A program made the translations under genes and the position numbers. From Betaproteobacteria bacterium (GTDB lineage Bacteria > Pseudomonadota > Gammaproteobacteria > Burkholderiales > Burkholderiaceae_C), in the NCBI GenBank assembly GCA_009919175.1, contig RGCL01000014.1:1-53580 (forward strand): DNA of 53,580 bases, written 5' to 3'. The notes under the pieces are model-generated. The model saw only the letters and a program-made list of their open reading frames with translations. It did no database searches and was not told where the DNA came from. Shown here piece after piece: positions 1 to 8,196 of the stretch (its first letter is position 1; each line of letters opens with the position of its first letter).

Positions 1-2
1 CA

Positions 3-890
3 CAAGAAGACGCCGGTTTGGACATCATTGGCGATGGCGAGCAAGCGCGTCAGCATTTTGTGCATGGCTTTTTAGAGCAGGTGGAAGGCATCGACTTTGA
101 GAACAAAGTCAAGATGGGCATCCGCAACAACCGCTATGACGCCATGGTCCCGCAGGTGGTGGGGCCGTTGCGCCTCAAGGGGCGTGTGCATCAGATGGAA
201 GCCCATCTCGCCCGCGCGAGCACGCAGCGCACCCTCAAGTTCACCTTGCCGGGACCCATGACCATTGTGGACACGGTGGCCGACCGCTTCTATGGCGAGG
301 GCGACGAAGGTCGCCGCCGCATGGCCTTTGCCTTTGCCGAGTTGCTCAATCAGGAAGCGCTGGCCTTGCAAGCCGATGGCGTGGACATCATTCAATTCGA
401 CGAACCCGCTTTCAATGTCTACATGGAGCAAGCCGCAGACTGGGGCGTGAAAGCCCTGGAGCGCGCCATCGAGGGCCTCACCTGCAAGACAGCGGTTCAC
501 ATTTGCTATGGCTATGGCATTCAGGCCAACATCGATTGGAAGAACACCCTGGGTCACGAATGGCGTCAATACGAGCGGGTCTTTCCGGCGCTTGCGGCCA
601 GCCGCATCGATCAGGTGAGTCTGGAGTGCATGCACTCGCACGTGCCCATGGACCTCATGGCTTTGTTGGGTGACAAAGAGGTGATGGTGGGGGTGATCGA
701 TGTCGCCAGCGATCAGGTTGAAACGGCAGAGGAGGTGGCCAATCTCCTCGTCGAGGCTTCACGCTACGTGAAGCCGCACCGCCTCATTGCCTGCACCAAT
801 TGCGGCATGGCGCCCATGGACCGCGCCGTGGCCGAGGCCAAGCTCAAGGCGCTGGTCGCCGGCGCGGCATTGGCCAGTCAGCGTTTGTGA
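3..890 (+). CDS. Core-MetE type methionine synthase (MesD-like), 5' end outside window
   Basis: The frame is open from the first bases of the window (QEDAGLDIIGDGE), so the N-terminus is missing. The visible 296 residues are the catalytic MetE barrel only. The zinc ligands of cobalamin-independent methionine synthases are present: His and Cys in VHICYG near residue 166, Glu in SLECMHS near residue 206, and Cys in ACTNCGMAP near residue 262. The family transfers a methyl group to homocysteine in the cytoplasm. The sequence resembles the MesD group of stand-alone core-MetE proteins, which works with a DUF1852 partner. That partner would lie upstream, outside the window, so the MesD assignment is an inference. 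The gene is convergent with the hemerythrin gene. Confidence 0.85.
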   Translation, partial: QEDAGLDIIGDGEQARQHFVHGFLEQVEGIDFENKVKMGIRNNRYDAMVPQVVGPLRLKGRVHQMEAHLARASTQRTLKFTLPGPMTIVDTVADRFYGEGDEGRRRMAFAFAELLNQEALALQADGVDIIQFDEPAFNVYMEQAADWGVKALERAIEGLTCKTAVHICYGYGIQANIDWKNTLGHEWRQYERVFPALAASRIDQVSLECMHSHVPMDLMALLGDKEVMVGVIDVASDQVETAEEVANLLVEASRYVKPHRLIACTNCGMAPMDRAVAEAKLKALVAGAALASQRL

Positions 891-894
891 GCCC

Positions 895-915
895 AGCCCC
901 TGCCATGCGGGGGCT
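895..915 (+). terminator. Hairpin after the methionine synthase gene
   Basis: AGCCCC pairs with GGGGCT around a 9-base loop and is followed by TTTAA. It sits just after the stop codon at 888-890 and just before the stop of the convergent hemerythrin gene. The T tract is short, so termination is plausible but not certain. Confidence 0.45.
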
Positions 916-1416
916 TTAACTGCAACTCGAGCCGCCGCAGCCGTGGATCTGGCTCTTGGGCAATTCGTCGGGGTTGCGCACTTCACCTGTGGCTTGGTCG
1001 TAAGCCACGCGGCGCAGGTGCAAGGCCAGGGCAGCATCCATGCTTTGTGCATGCTGGGGAAACCAAATGCCCAATTCCTTGGCCATCTCGCGCAGCAAGT
1101 CCAGGTCGCTGTGATCGCGGCCACGGCGCAAGCCTTCTTGCATGACTTGCAACACCACGTTGTGTTGCAGCGTATGGCAGTTGCCCGATGAGAACTGGGT
1201 GTCGCGCATCCAGCGGTCCTCGGCACCAAAGTGCTCGATGGTGTGCTGCACCATGGCGTCAAAGCAGTCCACCAAGTCCTCGTCGTTGGCGGTCTGGGTT
1301 TTCACCAGCAGGTCGATGAATTCTTGGTGGGTGTCGTCCATGAAGGCCAGTTCCAGTTCGAGGGCAGCGCCCCATTTGATGTTGGCATTGCGGGGTGGGG
1401 ATGCGGTGTCAGTCAT
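916..1416 (-). CDS. Bacteriohemerythrin-domain protein
   Basis: This 166-residue protein has the four-helix hemerythrin pattern of di-iron ligands: His30 in DDTHQEF, His62 and Glu66 in HTIEHFGAE, His81 and His85 in HTLQH, and His122 and Asp127 in PQHAQSMD. Such proteins bind oxygen reversibly at a diiron centre and are thought to store, shuttle or sense oxygen. The last residues, GCGGSSCS, form a glycine-rich two-cysteine tail outside the domain, which could bind a metal or form a disulfide. It is a single-gene unit, separated from the upstream thiolase gene by a strong hairpin. Confidence 0.85.
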   Translation of the reverse strand: MTDTASPPRNANIKWGAALELELAFMDDTHQEFIDLLVKTQTANDEDLVDCFDAMVQHTIEHFGAEDRWMRDTQFSSGNCHTLQHNVVLQVMQEGLRRGRDHSDLDLLREMAKELGIWFPQHAQSMDAALALHLRRVAYDQATGEVRNPDELPKSQIHGCGGSSCS

Positions 1417-1458
1417 GGTCAGGCCTTTGGGAAAGAAGTGTGCTGACCCAGAATGTGC

Positions 1459-1480
1459 AACGGACCCCGAAGGGTCCGTT
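1459..1480 (-). terminator. UUCG-capped hairpin between thiolase and hemerythrin genes
   Basis: AACGGACCC and GGGTCCGTT form a perfect 9-bp stem. On the minus strand the loop is TTCG closed by a C-G pair, the very stable tetraloop type. It follows the thiolase stop by about 30 bases. No long T run follows on the minus strand, so it may act as a weak terminator or an mRNA 3' stabiliser. Confidence 0.5.
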
Positions 1481-1512
1481 TGATGCCGGTCAATCCAGAC
1501 GCATTCAGGTCA

Positions 1513-2694
1513 TCACATGCGCTCAAAAATCGCCGCGATGCCCTGACCACCGCCAATGCACATGGTCACCAATGCATAGCGCCCCTGAATGCGTTGCAAC
1601 TCGTACAAGGCCTTGATGGTGATGAGCGCGCCTGTTGCGCCAATGGGGTGACCCAGCGAAATGCCTGAGCCGTTGGGGTTGACCTTGGCCGGATCCAGAC
1701 CCAGCTCCTTGGTCACCGCGCAGGCTTGAGCCGCAAAGGCTTCGTTGGCTTCGATCACGTCGAGGTCTTTCACACTCAGGCCGGTGCGCTTGAGCACGGC
1801 TTGGGTGGCAGAGATGGGTCCCACGCCCATGATCTTGGGGTCAAGGCCCGTATGGGCATAACCCACCAGACGACCCAGGGGCTTGGCACCGCGAGCCTGT
1901 GCCACCTTGGCTTCCATGAGGACGACCGCCGCTGCCGCATCGTTGATGCCTGAGGCGTTGCCTGCGGTCACCGTGCCGTTTTCCTTGGCAAACACGGGCT
2001 TGAGCTTGGCAAAGTCTTCCAGCTTGGCGCCGGTGCGGAAATGCTCGTCGGTGGTGTAGGCCACATCGCCCTTTTTGCTCTTGAGCATGACGGGCACGAT
2101 CTGGTCTTTGAAGAGGCCAGCCGCCGTGGCTTTTTCGGCGCGGTTGTGGCTTTCAACAGCCAGGGCATCTTGCATCTCGCGGGTGATGCCGTACTTGGCC
2201 GCCACGTTTTCTGCCGTCACGCCCATGTGAATGCTGTGGAAGGGGTCGTGCAGGGCACCCACCATCATGTCGACGAGTTTGGCGTCGCCCATGCGTGAGC
2301 CCCAGCGCTGGCTGAGGTTGGCGTAGGGACCCCGGCTCATGTTTTCTGCACCACCGCCAATGGCGATGTCGCAGTCACCCAGGGCAATCGCCTGGCTGGC
2401 CGACACAATGGCCTGCAAGCCCGAGCCGCACAGGCGGTTGACGTTGAACGCAGGCGTGCCTTCGGCGCAGCCGCCGTTGAGCGCGGCCACGCGTGAGAGG
2501 TACATGTCTTTGGGCTCGGTGTTGACCACATGGCCAAACACCACATGCCCCACTTCCTTGCCGTCGGTATGGGCACGGGCCAAAGCTTCTTTCACCACCA
2601 AAGCGGCCAACTCGGTGGGGGGGATGTCTTTGAGGCTGCCACCATAAGTACCAATGGCGGTGCGAACACCACTCACAACAACGACTTCACGCAT
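1513..2694 (-). CDS. Acetyl-CoA acetyltransferase (thiolase)
   Basis: The 393-residue product is a full-length thiolase. Catalytic Cys89 is in NRLCGSG, the C-terminal histidine in GHPIGATGA and the second cysteine in CIGGGQG. It condenses two acetyl-CoA to acetoacetyl-CoA or cleaves 3-ketoacyl-CoA, in the cytoplasm. I chose the ATG at 2694 because AGGAG stands about 6 bases upstream and MREVVVVSGVRTAIG is the usual family start; an in-frame start 11 codons earlier lacks support. It could serve acetoacetate metabolism with the CoA-transferase pair at 43.7-45.0 kb, or polyhydroxybutyrate synthesis. No pha gene is adjacent, so no symbol is given. Confidence 0.93.
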   Translation of the reverse strand: MREVVVVSGVRTAIGTYGGSLKDIPPTELAALVVKEALARAHTDGKEVGHVVFGHVVNTEPKDMYLSRVAALNGGCAEGTPAFNVNRLCGSGLQAIVSASQAIALGDCDIAIGGGAENMSRGPYANLSQRWGSRMGDAKLVDMMVGALHDPFHSIHMGVTAENVAAKYGITREMQDALAVESHNRAEKATAAGLFKDQIVPVMLKSKKGDVAYTTDEHFRTGAKLEDFAKLKPVFAKENGTVTAGNASGINDAAAAVVLMEAKVAQARGAKPLGRLVGYAHTGLDPKIMGVGPISATQAVLKRTGLSVKDLDVIEANEAFAAQACAVTKELGLDPAKVNPNGSGISLGHPIGATGALITIKALYELQRIQGRYALVTMCIGGGQGIAAIFERM

Positions 2695-2767
2695 TTCCTG
2701 CTCCTGGGAATTAAAAAAGGGATCCACTCACCATAAGGGAGATTTCTGACGAAGGACTGAATCCATG

Positions 2768-3424
2768 TTAACGACCGCCCCAGGGGTTGGGCGGCGCGCA
2801 TGTCCAATGCAAGACATCACCGGTTTGCGGATGGGGCAAGCTCAGCGAGCACGCATGCAGCAACAAACCATGCTCGGCAGCTTGCCCGTAGAGCGCGTCG
2901 CCCAGGATGGGATGACCCAGGTGTGCCATGTGCACGCGCAGCTGATGTGTGCGCCCACTCAGTGGCTGCAATTCAACACAGGTGGCGGGCGTGCTGGGGT
3001 CGTGTCGCACAGCGCGCCACAAGGTGCTGCTGGCCTGGCCGCGCTCATGAGCCTGGGCTACTTTGCGTTTAGGACGTTGCGCCCAATCAAACCCAATGGG
3101 CGCATCGATGCGCTGCCAATCCGCGTCAATGGGCAAGAGGCCCTCAACCCAGGCCAGGTAGCGTTTGCTCACCTGCTGTGACTCAAAGAGGCGCCCCAGC
3201 GCACGCGCCGAGGCCAGCCCCAAGGCCATGATCATCAAACCTGATGTGGCCTGATCCAGGCGGTGCACCACCATGGCCGTGGGCTCATGCGCCTGGATGC
3301 GGGTGCTCAGGGCATCTTGCTTGTCGGCGCCACGCCCCGGCACGGCCAGAAGGCCTGCGGGCTTGTTGAGCACCAGTGCAAAGTCCAGGCGCTGGACCAG
3401 GTGGGGTATGGCCGAATCGCTCAT
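2768..3424 (-). CDS. RluA-family pseudouridine synthase
   Basis: The 218-residue protein carries the HRLDQATSG motif, with catalytic Asp57, and SGRTHQLRVH further on, both typical of RluA-type rRNA/tRNA pseudouridine synthases. There is no N-terminal S4 domain and the length matches E. coli RluA (219 residues), so a RluA-like role on 23S rRNA or tRNA is likely, but the exact site is not assignable. The start at 3424 lies 4 bases after the miaA stop. A longer frame to 3484 would overlap miaA and lacks family similarity. It is the last gene of the mutL operon. Confidence 0.88.
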   Translation of the reverse strand: MSDSAIPHLVQRLDFALVLNKPAGLLAVPGRGADKQDALSTRIQAHEPTAMVVHRLDQATSGLMIMALGLASARALGRLFESQQVSKRYLAWVEGLLPIDADWQRIDAPIGFDWAQRPKRKVAQAHERGQASSTLWRAVRHDPSTPATCVELQPLSGRTHQLRVHMAHLGHPILGDALYGQAAEHGLLLHACSLSLPHPQTGDVLHWTCAPPNPWGGR

Positions 3425-3428
3425 GCAA

Positions 3429-4424
3429 TCAGGTGCGCGGCAACTTCGGTAGCTGCGGCAGTTGCGCCAGCCAATGCTCGGCAAAGCCAGGCGCGTCGCA
3501 GCTCAGGATGTGGCGCTTTGGCATGCTGCGCAACCAGGTGAGTTGTCGCTTGGCCAACTGACGCGTCGCGGCCACGCCGGTGTCGCGCAGGCGTGTGTGT
3601 TGTTCGGGCGAGAGACTGTCCTCAGGGTGGTGCAGTTCGTCCAGGATCTGCCAGGCCTGCCGATACCCCACGCAGCGCATGGCGGGCAAGTCGGCCGTGA
3701 GGTCGCCCCTGGCCTTGAGTGCGCGCACCTCGTCTAGAAAGCCCTGGTCCAACATGGCCTCAAAACGCTGGGCAATGCGCGCATGCAGCCAGGCTCGGTC
3801 CTGAGGCTCGAACGAAAAGAGCGTCACATCGACGGCAGGGGTGCTTGCCGTCCGTTGCCCCCACAGTGCCGACAAGGGCTTGCCGGTGAGGCTCCACACT
3901 TCGAGTGCGCGGCCAATGCGTTGGGCGTCGTTGGGCGAGAGGCGTTGCGCGCTCACTGGATCGACCGCCATGAGCTGTGCATGCAGGGCTGGCCAGCCTG
4001 ACTCGCTGGCGCGTTGTTGCCACAGGGCGCGCACGCTGGGATCGGAGACCGGCAAGTCGTCCAGGCCTTCGAGCAAAGCCTTGAGGTAGAGGAAGGTCCC
4101 GCCCACGATCACCGGCCAGCGCCCGCGTGCATGGATGTCGGCCATGCAGGCAAGAGCGGCTTGCGCAAACTGTGCTGCGCTGAAGGCCTCGCAGGGGTCG
4201 ATGAGGTCGATGAGGTGATGCGGCACCTGCGCTTGCTCGGCAGCGGTGGGTTTGGCTGTGCCGATGTCCATGCCCCGATACACCAGTGCCGAGTCCATGC
4301 TGATGATCTCGATGGGCAGGCGCTTGGCCAGGTGCATGGCTGCTGCGGTCTTGCCCGATGCAGTGGGTCCGATCAAAGCCCAGGCCTTGAGGGCGGGCAT
4401 GGGGGTGGACTCAGAGTCGGCCAT
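3429..4424 (-). CDS. miaA: tRNA dimethylallyltransferase
   Basis: This enzyme adds the dimethylallyl group to A37 of tRNAs that read U-starting codons. The P-loop GPTASGKT is at residues 19-26, followed by [18 protein letters not shown], the family's substrate-binding region. The product is about 331 residues, normal for MiaA. The start at 4424 overlaps the end of the MFS gene by 14 bases; a second in-frame ATG at 4400 (MPALKAW) is possible. The pairing of mutL and miaA in one operon is common in proteobacteria, here with an MFS gene inserted between them. Confidence 0.95.
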   Translation of the reverse strand: MADSESTPMPALKAWALIGPTASGKTAAAMHLAKRLPIEIISMDSALVYRGMDIGTAKPTAAEQAQVPHHLIDLIDPCEAFSAAQFAQAALACMADIHARGRWPVIVGGTFLYLKALLEGLDDLPVSDPSVRALWQQRASESGWPALHAQLMAVDPVSAQRLSPNDAQRIGRALEVWSLTGKPLSALWGQRTASTPAVDVTLFSFEPQDRAWLHARIAQRFEAMLDQGFLDEVRALKARGDLTADLPAMRCVGYRQAWQILDELHHPEDSLSPEQHTRLRDTGVAATRQLAKRQLTWLRSMPKRHILSCDAPGFAEHWLAQLPQLPKLPRT

Positions 4425-5592
4425 GGCGTTGGACCCCAGTCCAGCAAACGATGGCCAATGCGCTGCCCCAAAACGCCAGCCCATTCACCAGCAAATCGAT
4501 GCTGCCGTCAAAGCGCATCCCCAGCCACTGACCCATGACAAAGGCGGCCACCATCATGGCAAAACCATTGAGAGCCGATGCGGTGCCGGCTTCTCGCGGG
4601 AAGGGCGCGATGCTGGCGCTTTGGCCAATCGGCTGGTGGATGCCATGCGCAAAAATCATGATCATGATGGGCACGGCCAAGCTCCACCAGGTGGGTGTGA
4701 GCAGCGCAGCTCCCGCAACGCCCAGCCAAGCCCCGGTGAAGCTGATGAGCCCCGCCCAGGCCGCTGCGCGGTGCAAGGCCTGCCGCCTGAGCAGCCAGCG
4801 ACAAAAAAACGTGCCCGACAAATACGACAGGCTGCTGCACGCCAGCAAGCTGCCATAGCCCAGCCCGGTGAGCCCCATTTTCTGGATGAACACAAAAGGC
4901 GATGTGGCCAGGTAGGTGAACAACACTCCGTAGGCACAACTGCTTTGCAAGGCAAAGGCCTGAAATCCCCGGTGACCCACAATGCCCAGCCATTGGCGAG
5001 GCGACACCCAGGGTCCGCTGGTGATGCGCCGCTCAAGGGGCAGCGTTTCTTGCAGGTTCAGCCAGGCATGCAGCCAGGCCAGAAGACCAAAGCAGGCCAG
5101 TGCCGCCAGTGCCCACGTCCAGCCCCCCACACTGGCCAGCCAGCCGCCCAGCACGGGGCTGGCCAAGGCAAACACACCCAGCCCCGACAAGCCCTTGGAC
5201 ATGACCTTGGCGCCTTCTTGCGGCGGGTAGAGGTCGCGCACAATGGCACGCGCTGCCATCACCACCGCGCCCATGGCCATGCCTTGCAAGGCGCGGCACA
5301 CGATGAGCATGTGGATATGAATGGACATCACACTCATTGCACCCGCCAGGCTGTACAGACCCAAACCCCACAGGACCACGGGGCGGCGACCCACGCGGTC
5401 GGAGATCGGTCCCCACACGAGTTGCGAAAGGCCAAAGCTCAACAAGAGTGCGGTGAGCGTGAGCTGCAACTGAGCCATGCTGGCTCCAAGTTCACGCCCG
5501 ATGGCGGGCAGTGAAGCCAGGTACAAATCGGTGGTGATGGGCTGAATGCCCAACAGAATAGAAAGCAGGATCACCACCTGGGACGGCGTCAT
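4411..5592 (-). CDS. Bcr/CflA-family MFS drug resistance transporter
   Basis: About 393 residues with twelve hydrophobic segments. The N-terminal [15 protein letters not shown] and the loop-2/3 motif [16 protein letters not shown] mark the Bcr/CflA subgroup of 12-TM proton-driven exporters. It acts in the inner membrane; the substrate cannot be told from sequence. The ATG at 5592 begins 7 bases after the mutL stop (TGAGTGGTCATG), so it is likely translated by coupling. A GTG 6 bases earlier is an alternative start. It lies between mutL and miaA and probably shares their transcript. Confidence 0.9.
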   Translation of the reverse strand: MTPSQVVILLSILLGIQPITTDLYLASLPAIGRELGASMAQLQLTLTALLLSFGLSQLVWGPISDRVGRRPVVLWGLGLYSLAGAMSVMSIHIHMLIVCRALQGMAMGAVVMAARAIVRDLYPPQEGAKVMSKGLSGLGVFALASPVLGGWLASVGGWTWALAALACFGLLAWLHAWLNLQETLPLERRITSGPWVSPRQWLGIVGHRGFQAFALQSSCAYGVLFTYLATSPFVFIQKMGLTGLGYGSLLACSSLSYLSGTFFCRWLLRRQALHRAAAWAGLISFTGAWLGVAGAALLTPTWWSLAVPIMIMIFAHGIHQPIGQSASIAPFPREAGTASALNGFAMMVAAFVMGQWLGMRFDGSIDLLVNGLAFWGSALAIVCWTGVQRHGRL

Positions 5593-5598
5593 GACCAC

Positions 5599-7491
5599 TC
5601 AGCGTCCCCGCAGGAACAATTGATCGAGCTCCTTGAGCGACACGGCGCGCCAGGTGGGGCGGCCATGGTTGCACTGATCGGACCGTTCGGTGGCTTCCAT
5701 TTGTCGCAGCAGCGCATTCATCTCCATGAGGCTCAGCTGCCGATTGGCACGCACGGCACTGTGGCACGCGAGGGTGGCCAGCAATTCATTGCGGTGTCGC
5801 TCCAGCACGGTGCTGGCTTCGTGCTCGGCCAGCTCAGCGAGCACCGATCGCGCCAAGGCCACGCCATCGGCTTGCGCGAGGCGAGCGGGCACACTGCGAA
5901 TGGCCATGCGGCTGGCCGACAGCGGGGACAAGTCCAGCCCCAGTTGCGACAGCGTCTCGGCGTGGGTTTCGGCGGTGGCGATTTCTTCTGGCGTGGCAGC
6001 AAAGCTCAAGGGCACCAGCAGGGGCTGGGTCTCCAAGGGTTGGGCATCGAGTTGCTGCTTGAGTTGCTCGTAGAGGATGCGCTCGTGGGCGGCATGCATG
6101 TCGACCACCACCAGGCCTTGGGCGTTCTCGGCCAGGATGTAGACCCCATGCAATTGGGCCACCGCATGCCCCAGGGGCATGTCATCGTGCGCAGGCTCCG
6201 TGCTGCGCTCGGTGGCGTTGACAGAGGCTCCCATCGCGTTCCCCGTCACCACAGGCTGGACTTGAGCCCCCGTGTGGGGGGTGGTGGCCGCCCATTTCGG
6301 TGCGGCCTGGACATCGTTGAAGGTCAGCGGCTCGGGACGAAAAGCCTGCCACTGGGGATCCGCCCGCAAACCCAGCGTGGATTGCCGAGCCGGCATGCCG
6401 CTGGCAAAGCCCGAGGCTTGGAGGGCGGGCCTGGGCTCTGGCGACGACAAGCCCAGGCTGGCCTGTGGCGCATCGGGCGTGGCTGAGCGAGGTGCGGCCA
6501 GCGCGGCTTTGAGGGTGGACTGCACAAAGTGGTGCACCAAGCGGCCATCGCGGAAACGCACTTCGATCTTGGTGGGGTGAACATTGACGTCCACGCCCAA
6601 TGGATCCAGACCCAGGTGCAGCACAAAAACGGGTTGCCGCTGTCCGTGCAGCACATCTTCGTAAGCGGCACGCACAGCATGCTGGATGACTTTGTCGCGC
6701 ACAAAGCGGCCATTGACGTACATGAACTGCTGGTCTGCACGCGAGCGCGCCTGGTCGGGCACACCGATGAGGCCTTGCAGGCTCAGCCCCGCTTGCTGGA
6801 CTTGCACGCTCAAGCTGCCCTCGATGAATTCGCTGCCCAGCACATCGCTGGCTCTGGCCTTGAAGGCCTCAGGACCGCTGTGGGCACGCCACTGCGCGGT
6901 GCACTGGCCGTCGTGCCAGACCGCAAAGCCCACCTCTGGGTGCGACAAGGCATGGCGCCTCACCACATCCATGCAATGGGCATATTCGGTGGCTTCGGAC
7001 TTGAGGAATTTGCGCCGTGCGGGGGTGCTGAAAAACAGCTCGCGCACTTCCACGCTGGTGCCCACGGCACGCGCGAAGGGACGCAACTCGCCGGTGCGGG
7101 CTTGCAAGGACCAGGCGTGTTCGTCGGCTGCGGTGCGCGAGGCCAGGGTCAATTCGCTGACCGAGGCCATGGCTGCAAGCGCTTCGCCCCGAAAGCCCAG
7201 GGTGCCCACGGCCTCCAGGTCGTGCAGGTTGCCAATCTTGCTGGTGGCGTGACGCTGCAAGGCCAGGGCCAATTGGTCGCGTGGGATGCCGCAGCCATCG
7301 TCTTCGACATGAATGAGCCGGATGCCGCCAGACAGTAGCCGGATGACGATTTGGGTGGCCGAGGCATCCAGGGCGTTGTCGAGCAACTCGCGCACCACGG
7401 AAGCGGGTCGCTCCACCACTTCACCCGCCGCAATCTGGCTGATGAGTTCGTCGGGCAGGGCGCGAATGGGGGAGGGCATGGCCGTGTTCAC
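5599..7491 (-). CDS. mutL: DNA mismatch repair protein MutL, endonuclease type
   Basis: The N-terminal GHKL ATPase is complete: ELLDNALDA near residue 40, EDDGCGIP near 65 and GFRGEAL near 100. The C-terminal domain has DMHAAHERILYE, close to the DQHA-x2-E-x4-E metal-binding endonuclease motif, plus ACHSAVRA and CNHGRPT. It therefore looks like a latent nicking MutL as in MutH-less bacteria, not the E. coli form. The frame opens with GTG at 7491; ATG at 7479 (MPSPIRAL) is an alternative. A TAGAAT -10 lies 6 bases before the GTG, so the mRNA may be leaderless. It is the first gene of the mutL-MFS-miaA-rluA operon. Confidence 0.96.
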   Translation of the reverse strand: MNTAMPSPIRALPDELISQIAAGEVVERPASVVRELLDNALDASATQIVIRLLSGGIRLIHVEDDGCGIPRDQLALALQRHATSKIGNLHDLEAVGTLGFRGEALAAMASVSELTLASRTAADEHAWSLQARTGELRPFARAVGTSVEVRELFFSTPARRKFLKSEATEYAHCMDVVRRHALSHPEVGFAVWHDGQCTAQWRAHSGPEAFKARASDVLGSEFIEGSLSVQVQQAGLSLQGLIGVPDQARSRADQQFMYVNGRFVRDKVIQHAVRAAYEDVLHGQRQPVFVLHLGLDPLGVDVNVHPTKIEVRFRDGRLVHHFVQSTLKAALAAPRSATPDAPQASLGLSSPEPRPALQASGFASGMPARQSTLGLRADPQWQAFRPEPLTFNDVQAAPKWAATTPHTGAQVQPVVTGNAMGASVNATERSTEPAHDDMPLGHAVAQLHGVYILAENAQGLVVVDMHAAHERILYEQLKQQLDAQPLETQPLLVPLSFAATPEEIATAETHAETLSQLGLDLSPLSASRMAIRSVPARLAQADGVALARSVLAELAEHEASTVLERHRNELLATLACHSAVRANRQLSLMEMNALLRQMEATERSDQCNHGRPTWRAVSLKELDQLFLRGR

Positions 7492-7497
7492 GCAATC

Positions 7498-7503
7498 ATT
7501 CTA
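7498..7503 (-). promoter_or_regulatory. -10 hexamer TAGAAT for mutL
   Basis: TAGAAT on the minus strand ends 6 bases before the GTG at 7491, placing the expected transcription start on the start codon. No clear -35 box or Shine-Dalgarno sequence is visible. Confidence 0.45.
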
Positions 7504-7547
7504 GGTTGAGCACTGGGTGCAGACTTTGGGGTTGATAATCCCCAGCC

Positions 7548-8186
7548 ATGGAATGGATCATGACCCTCATCGGCTGGATCGTGCACGTTGACCAGCATCT
7601 GACCGACTTTGTGATGAACAACGGCGCCTGGGTCTACGCGCTGATTTTTCTCATTGTGTTTGTCGAGACCGGTTTGGTGGTCATGCCGTTTTTGCCTGGC
7701 GACTCCTTGCTGTTTGTCATCGGGACTTTGGGGGGTCTGGGCTTGATCGATACCCCCAGCGCCATGGCCTTGGTGTGGGTGGCGGCGGTGTTGGGCGATC
7801 AGCTCAACTACACGATTGGCCAGACGGTGGGGCAGCGCCTGTTGGCCATGCCGCCCAAACCCTGGTTCAACCGCAAGGCCTACGACCAGGCGCACGACTT
7901 TTACTTGCGCCACGGCCCCATCACCATCGTGCTGGCGCGCTTCATGCCGTTCATCCGCACCTTTGCGCCCTTTGTGGCGGGCGTGGCCCACATGTCCAGG
8001 CCTTTGTTCGTCCGCTACAACCTGATCGGAGCCACATTGTGGGTGGTGAGCGTGACCCTCATGGGGCATTTCTTTGGGCAGCTCCCCTGGGTCAAGCGCA
8101 ACCTGGAATGGATCATCTGGGGGCTGATCGTGGTGCCTGGCCTCATCGCCATGTTGGCGGCCTGGCGCGCGCGCCACAAGGGCTGA
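7548..8186 (+). CDS. DedA-family inner-membrane protein
   Basis: The 212-residue protein has the DedA/SNARE-associated pattern: ETGLVVMPFLPGDSLL with the conserved acidic residue near position 40, and the amphipathic ARFMPFIRTFAPFVAG motif with conserved arginines near position 130. Several hydrophobic segments follow. DedA proteins are undecaprenyl-phosphate or phospholipid flippases needed for envelope integrity. The ATG at 7548 has no clear ribosome site; GATAAT at 7533-7538 would start transcription about 3 bases before it. ATG at 7560 is an alternative. It is divergent from mutL and convergent with amiC. Confidence 0.9.
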   Translation: MEWIMTLIGWIVHVDQHLTDFVMNNGAWVYALIFLIVFVETGLVVMPFLPGDSLLFVIGTLGGLGLIDTPSAMALVWVAAVLGDQLNYTIGQTVGQRLLAMPPKPWFNRKAYDQAHDFYLRHGPITIVLARFMPFIRTFAPFVAGVAHMSRPLFVRYNLIGATLWVVSVTLMGHFFGQLPWVKRNLEWIIWGLIVVPGLIAMLAAWRARHKG

Positions 8187-8196
8187 TTCAAGGCAC

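Noticed and set aside
4411-5598. Possible horizontal insertion of the MFS gene between mutL and miaA
   Set aside because: Base composition and tight overlaps look like the neighbours, and no repeats flank it.
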